DNA from: Sphingomonas sp. 1F27F7B | Lineage (GTDB): Bacteria; Pseudomonadota; Alphaproteobacteria; Sphingomonadales; Sphingomonadaceae | Direction of reading: 5' to 3' | Length of the DNA: 64,000 nucleotides | Assembly (NCBI RefSeq): GCF_005503355.1 | Contig: NZ_SCMK01000023.1 | Location: 20,476-84,475 of the forward strand | Shown here: one piece after another, positions 59,601-64,000 of the stretch | Layout: every line of letters starts with the position of its first letter | How positions within the stretch are numbered: the stretch's first letter is position 1 | Made by a program: the position numbers and the translations under genes | The notes under the pieces: model-generated | What the model was told of the DNA's origin: nothing | The model's database searches: none | What the model saw: the letters and a program-made list of their open reading frames with translations, nothing else

Positions 59601-62008
59601 ACGATCCGCCGGGAGTCGAGGCGATCTATGTCCCGTCGCTCCGCACGGCCGAGACCTTCGCCACCGCCACGCAGACCTTCACGGCGATCACCACCGAGCT
59701 CGACAAGGGTTTCGCCCTGCATTCGGCGACGCTGCTCGCCAATGGCGACGTCCTGATCGCGGGCGGGTTCAGCGCGTTCCAGTCCGAGGCGCCGTTCGAC
59801 GAGATCCAGATCTGGCCGATCGCTCAGGCTGCGGTGTTCAACATCGCCGCCCAGGCCTTCGCCACCATCGCCGACATGCCGGTGCCGCGCGCGATGCATT
59901 CGGCGACGCTGCTGCCCGATGCGCGCGTGCTGCTCGCTGGCGGCGCGCTCGACTGGAAGATGCAGGCCAGCGACACCAGCGTGATGTTCGATCCCACCAG
60001 TTTCGCCTTTTCCGGCGGCCCCACGCTCCAGGCCGCGCGCCGGTCGCAAGGCGCGGTGCTCGTCGATCAGGGGGTGCTCATGCTGGGTGGCGACACCAAC
60101 TCCACCTATGAGATCGTACCGCCGAACGGAGGCACCGCGGCGCCTGTCTATCCGCTTCCGATCGTGCTGCCCTCGCCCGACTATCCCAATCTCGTGTCGC
60201 TCACCGAGGGCGTGAACCCGATCCCGCTCGCCAATCACGGCGTCTATGCCTTTGGCGGCGAGGTCGACGGACTTGGCAATTCGACCTGCACCGCCGTGCT
60301 CTATGTCGAAGCACCGCCGCCGGCGGATTCGAGCGCCCGGCGCCAGGCCCTGGTCTATACCCAGAGCCAGCAGCTCAGCCTCGCGCCGCCAATCGACGAT
60401 GCCCCGCTGCCCGGCAACACGCCGACCCCCGGCAATCCCACGCTGCCGGACGACACGCTGGTCCTCACCGGCCTGATCGACCAGATCGTCGTGGGCCAGG
60501 CGCTCCTGCTCGCCGGCAACCCGCCGCTCGCGACCACGGTGGGCCAGGTGTGGCCGATCGGCGCGACCACTCCGCTCGCGGAGGGTACGCTGGTCATGGT
60601 CTATGGCCCGATACCGCAGGGCAATGCGAACCAGGAGGGCAAATGGTGGTGGGCGAATATCCCCGACATCGGCAACCTCTCGCTCCAGACCGATCCGACG
60701 GGCGATCCGCCCTCCGACTTCGCCTATCTCTCCGGCAACGGCACCACGATCGGCAACGTCACTTCGGAGCAGCTCGCGCTGTTCACCCGCCCGGTCCAGA
60801 GCGAGGCCGTGACCGTGAAGGCGATCGCCAAGTCTTCCGGCGACAACACCACCACGCTGACTCTGCAGGAGCCGCTGCGCTATCTCTACGACCGCACCAC
60901 CACCACGGTGTACGGCAATGTGGTCGAGGTGACGCAGGGCAGTACCGTCGCGGGCGAAGTGCTCGGAAGCGGCGACGGGCAGAAACCGTTCCAGCAGTTC
61001 CTGCTCAAGCAGGCGCCCCTGACCTGGCTCGAGGAGAGCGACGGCACGATCCTGCCGCAGCTCAGCGTGATGGTGAACGGCACCGTCTGGCAATGCGTCG
61101 AGGCGCTGGGCAGCATGGGGCCCAATGCGCGCGCCTATGAGCTCACCCAGGACGCGCAGGGCCGGGCCCAGATCACCTTCGGCGACAGCGTCCACGGGCT
61201 GCGGCCGCCGACCGGAACGGACAATATCGTCGCCACCTATCGCGTCGGAGCCGGGGTGAACGGCAATGTGGCGGCGGGAAGCATCACGCGCGCGCCGATG
61301 GGGGTTGGCGGAATCAAGAGCGTGCTCAACCCGGTTGCCGCGAGCGGCGGAATCGGGGCGCCGCCGCGCAGCGGGCTGCGCGACCAGATCCCGACCGGGG
61401 CCCAGGACCTGGGACGAATCGTCACCCGCCAGGACATGGTCAGCTTCGTGCTCAACCGCCCCGAAGTGAGCGCAGCGGTGCTCACCGTCATCCCGAAGGG
61501 CAACACGAACCTGCTGGGTCGCCACACAGTCTTCCTGCTGACCCTCGCCGCGGCCGACAATGGCGTGCCCGACATGCTGTCGCCGGCATTCAAGTCGCTC
61601 ACCGCCGCCGTCGATGCCGCGCAGGCGACCTGGCTGGACATCCGCCTGCTCCCCTTCGAACCGCTTCCCTTCAAGGTGCGGGGCTGGTTCACCGCCGATG
61701 CGGGAGCGGACGTCCATGCGATCCAGCAATCGATCGACGATGCCATTCGGACCGCCTATGCGCTGCCGGCAATGGCGTTCGACGAGTTGGTCCGCGCCAG
61801 CGAGATCGTCCGCATCGTCGAAGGCGTCGCCGGCGTGAACAAGGCCTCCGCCGAGCTCTGGACCCCGACCGAATCCGGCACATCGCACCAGCAGGTGCTG
61901 GCACCGAAATCCGCCCAGCTCGATCCGGAGACGGGCGCGCAGATCCTGTACATCAGCGCCGATGCGGATGCGGTGACCTTCAGCGAAGGGGCGCAAGGCA
62001 AGCCATGA
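56690..62008 (+). CDS. Giant baseplate protein with inserted Kelch beta-propeller region
   Basis: The 1,772-residue protein has a baseplate-type N-terminus (about 1-400; NVPTDPTLALVDAFAEVADI, LSFYQDRVLNEGYLSTAVEY). At about 405-1190 come 13-14 Kelch-like units, recognised by H-x-A-T-x-L followed by V-x-L-x-G-G (MGHSATTLSNGQVLLVGG, CGHSATVLTDGSVLLAGG, AMHSATLLPDARVLLAGG). The baseplate fold resumes at about 1280-1772 (LGRIVTRQDMVSFVLNRPEV, DELVRASEIVRIVEGVAGVN). The unit count would suit two six- or seven-bladed propellers. Typical gp6/J-like proteins of these loci are 600-900 residues, so the excess is the Kelch block. It could decorate the particle or bind targets. Confidence 0.88.
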   Translation: MSGSGPDDEISAGLGDYASFKQEMLDLIPRVVVDSGGKSISQPLARLDRNVPTDPTLALVDAFAEVADILSFYQDRVLNEGYLSTAVEYRSLALIGRGLGEGGGMHIGATAEIAVFAQPGDPVIVPQGAAIQATPPASRGSNSAATSGPTGSSTAASNGTTGQATTSTAAATGSGSAAAVAAAPVFETAAQLTAVSALNQLTPLQTRPAWVTADATALLLAGTGLGLQVGDFLLYKRVDPAPIQWVRLTVFSVSENHVLATTTIGIGAPIGEQWAASGATDPLPPNEANGLELYAFDLTCRLFGYNAASWSSQSAAVQRANTPTGMVPSEFSEWPGYAIDLNDLDLQAVYPKVLPGSQFLLETPEDKTLGIIEAVSRQNISEFNMSGQVTQVVLEPDPATLPTGSALIPSRMGHSATTLSNGQVLLVGGIGVQGVLDSVEIYDPASQLVSQIDPLPEPRALHTATLIDGKVYLAGGVTKDWSLATDLLELDPTTMRFSAIPNVALAIPRVGHAATLLPNNRIMLSGGLTQATNAVHDKIQDLFAALEATKSVAVYDPVAADWQPCADLARARAGHSATVCPVVKSAADGGGPAVPPVANTVIFVGGHDGGAAPPGFSDAGKAIGVVWDDAEVTSTTDWQPTGQLYPIPTSQPGDQGRYDQVAVALPNNMGFLVTGGQSATGPVGDDWLIGAFAAYQADSSIAAVPTFVPAPALSEARSNHAAALLPGNKVAVAGGIAGTRALATVETFAVSPGVSIPFDGGEVLAPSIVGAPLPAPQGYPAFAALAQDFLLLAGGITALPAEPDTPPTYTGAVVALDADVGTFQTLPGPVLTTPFTLAPTGTILLADGTILIVGATQPEPFPKPTTSMTGFAWTFDPTTGLSTAAGAPIAPRIGATLSLLANGTVLYAGGYGMGDDGYAVLDTAEVYDPKSRTFRKVGNKMTTPRCGHSATVLTDGSVLLAGGFAVPPITYDPPGVEAIYVPSLRTAETFATATQTFTAITTELDKGFALHSATLLANGDVLIAGGFSAFQSEAPFDEIQIWPIAQAAVFNIAAQAFATIADMPVPRAMHSATLLPDARVLLAGGALDWKMQASDTSVMFDPTSFAFSGGPTLQAARRSQGAVLVDQGVLMLGGDTNSTYEIVPPNGGTAAPVYPLPIVLPSPDYPNLVSLTEGVNPIPLANHGVYAFGGEVDGLGNSTCTAVLYVEAPPPADSSARRQALVYTQSQQLSLAPPIDDAPLPGNTPTPGNPTLPDDTLVLTGLIDQIVVGQALLLAGNPPLATTVGQVWPIGATTPLAEGTLVMVYGPIPQGNANQEGKWWWANIPDIGNLSLQTDPTGDPPSDFAYLSGNGTTIGNVTSEQLALFTRPVQSEAVTVKAIAKSSGDNTTTLTLQEPLRYLYDRTTTTVYGNVVEVTQGSTVAGEVLGSGDGQKPFQQFLLKQAPLTWLEESDGTILPQLSVMVNGTVWQCVEALGSMGPNARAYELTQDAQGRAQITFGDSVHGLRPPTGTDNIVATYRVGAGVNGNVAAGSITRAPMGVGGIKSVLNPVAASGGIGAPPRSGLRDQIPTGAQDLGRIVTRQDMVSFVLNRPEVSAAVLTVIPKGNTNLLGRHTVFLLTLAAADNGVPDMLSPAFKSLTAAVDAAQATWLDIRLLPFEPLPFKVRGWFTADAGADVHAIQQSIDDAIRTAYALPAMAFDELVRASEIVRIVEGVAGVNKASAELWTPTESGTSHQQVLAPKSAQLDPETGAQILYISADADAVTFSEGAQGKP
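57900..60260 (+). repeat. Kelch-type repeat block within the baseplate gene
   Basis: About 13-14 degenerate units of 45-75 codons carry the pattern HSATLL-x(4)-V-L-x-G-G. Several are spaced irregularly because of loop insertions (for example the segment 58400-58720). The DNA is not repetitive at nucleotide level, so the block is old. Confidence 0.8.
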
Positions 62009-64000
62009 GCGACGATACCGAAGGCGCGCCGATCCCCGACGCGCTCTACGACCTGCTGCCACCGATCTTCCGCATGGCCGACATCGCGCAGGGCTATCCG
62101 CTGCTCGCGCTGTGCAAGGTCTTCGACCATGTCCGCGAGCAGATCGGCGATTCCGTGCGGGAACTCGAGGACGACTGGTTCATCCAGACCTGCCCGCTCG
62201 ACCTCGTCCCCTATGTCGCCGCGCAGCTCGGCCTCGAAGTGGCGCAGCCGGTGCGCCCCGAGCATCGCGCGCTCGTTGCCGATGCGCTCGGCTTCCGCCG
62301 GCGCAAGGGCATAGCCAGCGCGATCCCGCGCCGGGTGCGCGACGGCAGCGGTTGGTACTCGCTCTACGCTCCGAACGAAACCACGCCGTTCGCGAGTTGG
62401 CCGCTGCCCGATGCCACGCCGGCGCCTGCACCGCCACCGACCCCGCCGGAACAGGGGGATCCGCCGGAGGATCCGCGCGTTTCGGTGGGCCTGCTTCGCG
62501 TCTGGCGCCTGCCGAGCTTCGCGATGACGGGCGTCACCCCGATGGGCACATCGACGCCTCGCCTCTATCGCTTCAACCCGCTGGCCATCGCGCAGCCGCT
62601 CTACAATCTGGCCAATACGCCACTCGACTGGGTTGCCGCGCCGCCGGTGACCGCGATGCCGGTCCGCCTCACCACGCAGATGCTGGCGGCCGATCTGGAA
62701 CAGTATAACCGGATCTGGACGACGCCGGGCACCGGTCCGTCGAGTTCGATGCTCTACGGCTCGGAACGCGGCTTCGTAATCCGCTACAAGCAGAAGAGCA
62801 CCTCGGACTGGGTCGCGCTGGGGGCGGACGGGGTACGCGCGATGCCGCTCGGCGTCGGCGCGATCCAGCCGCCCGCGCCGGACTATCCGTTGCTCGAAGG
62901 AGGCTCGCTCGACCTGCAGTCGATCACGGCGCAGACCACCATGCTCAACCTGACCTATGGCGACGCGTCCGCCGTGCTCACCATGGACGTGCCGGCCTCG
63001 CCTGCGATGAGCGCGGTGCTCGCGCTGCTCCAGAACGCGATCGCCACCTGCCCGGTGAAAGCCGGCACCCAGGTGACCGAGGCGGACGTTCGCGCCCTCA
63101 TCTCCGGATCGCTCGGCAATGCGCTGCTCATCGTGCCGACGGTGCCCACCGCTTCGCTGTCGCTGATGACCGCGCCGTCGAGCGCGGATCCCCTGCTGCT
63201 CAGCGGCAGCGCCCGCACGGGCATCGCCGCGGCGACACTGCCGCTCGACCAGAAGCGGCTCGACCTGCTCAACGATGCGGCACCGGGCACGGTGATGACG
63301 TTCACCGCGCCGACCGGAAAGGTGCTGAACCTCAACCTGCCCTTCTCGCCGGCAGTCGACACCCCGGTCGAGGCAGAGGCCGCCTTCGCTGCGAAGCTCA
63401 CCAACTGTTTCGTCTGCATGGCCGGCGATCGGATCGTGATCGTCGCCCCGGCTTCATCGCAGACGCCGATGTCGCCCACGCCGCCCGCCTGGGAGCTGGG
63501 GCTGGTTCCGGCAGCTGCGATCGACCCCGATCAAGGACTGTTCAGCTGGCCGGCGGCCTGGACGGCCCCCGCCGCGCTGAGCGTCGATTACGGCATCGCC
63601 CTGCCCGGCGCGATCGGCGGAATCGGACTGCGCGCCTCGCTGCCGGCCCCCGCCAATGCCGTGACCCTCTACGATGCGGGCAATACCGGCTGGATCGTCA
63701 CGCAGCTGAGCCTGTGGGAAATGGCACCCACGCCCTGCACCGTGCTGGTGCTGCAATCGAGTGCGACCCGTTATCTCAACACGCAGACGATCACGCCCCC
63801 TCCCGGCGACAAATTGTGGATCGGCTCCGCCGCCGGCAGCCAGGCCCTGCTCTCCGTTTCCTATCCCGGCTCCTTCTCGTTGACCGGGCCCAGTTCCGGA
63901 ACGCCGGGCACCTTCGGCATGTCGGGCATTCTGTTCCAGGGCGCGATCTGGCTCAACGGCGGCAATCTCGACCTCCAGCTGCTCGACATGACCCTGATCC
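62005..64000 (+). CDS. Phage tail protein I-like baseplate protein, partial
   Basis: The ATG at 62005 overlaps the previous stop, and the frame stays open to the window edge (at least 665 residues). The N-terminus has the gpI/Afp12-like signature (IPDALYDLLPPIFRMADIAQ, LEDDWFIQTCPLDLVPYVAA, LGFRRRKGIASAIPRRVRDG). A Pro-rich linker is followed by long beta-rich regions that extend well beyond the family's usual size. The C-terminal part may carry a fibre-attachment region. The end is outside the window. Confidence 0.82.
   Translation, partial: MSDDTEGAPIPDALYDLLPPIFRMADIAQGYPLLALCKVFDHVREQIGDSVRELEDDWFIQTCPLDLVPYVAAQLGLEVAQPVRPEHRALVADALGFRRRKGIASAIPRRVRDGSGWYSLYAPNETTPFASWPLPDATPAPAPPPTPPEQGDPPEDPRVSVGLLRVWRLPSFAMTGVTPMGTSTPRLYRFNPLAIAQPLYNLANTPLDWVAAPPVTAMPVRLTTQMLAADLEQYNRIWTTPGTGPSSSMLYGSERGFVIRYKQKSTSDWVALGADGVRAMPLGVGAIQPPAPDYPLLEGGSLDLQSITAQTTMLNLTYGDASAVLTMDVPASPAMSAVLALLQNAIATCPVKAGTQVTEADVRALISGSLGNALLIVPTVPTASLSLMTAPSSADPLLLSGSARTGIAAATLPLDQKRLDLLNDAAPGTVMTFTAPTGKVLNLNLPFSPAVDTPVEAEAAFAAKLTNCFVCMAGDRIVIVAPASSQTPMSPTPPAWELGLVPAAAIDPDQGLFSWPAAWTAPAALSVDYGIALPGAIGGIGLRASLPAPANAVTLYDAGNTGWIVTQLSLWEMAPTPCTVLVLQSSATRYLNTQTITPPPGDKLWIGSAAGSQALLSVSYPGSFSLTGPSSGTPGTFGMSGILFQGAIWLNGGNLDLQLLDMTLI

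Noticed and set aside
56327..62062. 1,911-codon antisense frame over the Kelch baseplate gene
   Set aside because: Antisense shadow without domains; the sense frame has baseplate and Kelch motifs and coupled starts.
42353..64000. Interpretation as a P2/T4-like prophage
   Set aside because: No capsid, portal, terminase, integrase or lysis genes are visible. The Afp15-like ATPase, Pvc16-like protein and LysM adaptor point to an extracellular CIS.
42353..64000. Interpretation as a type VI secretion system
   Set aside because: There is a single long sheath protein rather than TssB/TssC, no ClpV and no TssJ/L/M membrane complex in the window.

Overview
The window comes from a GC-rich Gram-negative bacterium. 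It has a TonB, a type I secretion system, P- and L-ring flagellar proteins and very dense, stop/start-overlapping operons. Gene content and codon style fit an alphaproteobacterium, most likely a sphingomonad. That placement is an inference from style, since there is no rRNA or marker gene here. No tRNA, rRNA, CRISPR array, transposase or integrase was seen.

Region A (1-7.3 kb): the 3' part of the window's first gene is a TonB-like protein on the minus strand, cut by the left edge. It is followed by a secreted RTX protein with three nearly identical Calx-beta repeats, a cadherin-like domain and calcium-binding nonapeptide repeats. Its probable exporter, an HlyD-type adaptor and an ABC permease/ATPase, lies convergently behind a strong hairpin terminator. 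A HAD phosphatase follows.

Region B (7.4-28.7 kb): flagellar genes. fliQ-fliR-flhB-flhA run on the plus strand. A 24-gene minus-strand operon converges on them: flgF-flgG-flgA-flgH-flgI-flgB-flgC-fliE-fliF-(116-aa unknown)-fliH-fliI-fliJ-like-fliK-like-flgD-flgE-fliM-like-fliN-fliO-fliP-fliA-TPR-(117-aa unknown)-TPR. Most adjacent genes overlap by a few bases. The set encodes rod, rings, hook, export gate, ATPase complex and sigma-28. It has no fliG: the fliG slot holds an unrelated-looking 116-codon gene, FliF has a short cytoplasmic tail, and the FliM-like protein lacks the CheY-binding peptide. Dyad-symmetric sites precede fliQ and flgF, and two inverted copies of a ~50-bp hairpin repeat bracket the minus-strand operon.

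Region C (29.2-64 kb): a contractile injection system of the extracellular (Afp/PVC/MAC-like) type. Leftward genes encode a probable DUF1851-type immunity protein, a 3,434-residue Rhs/YD-repeat protein with a LysM domain and a C-terminal HNH-like nuclease tip, a DUF4280 PAAR-like tip protein and three small unknown proteins. Rightward genes encode the sheath, tube, gp26-like baseplate chaperone, a disordered Pro/Ala-rich protein, a Pvc16-like terminator, an AAA ATPase, a 59-aa protein, a CIS tube/adaptor protein, a LysM protein, hub and spike as separate genes, gp25, a gpJ/gp6-like baseplate protein, a giant baseplate protein carrying an inserted Kelch propeller region, and a gpI-like protein cut by the right edge. 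Tape measure and tail-fibre genes would be expected beyond 64 kb. The most interesting signals are an apparent toxin/immunity pair attached to an extracellular injection system, the Kelch-decorated baseplate protein, and the fliG-less flagellar apparatus.
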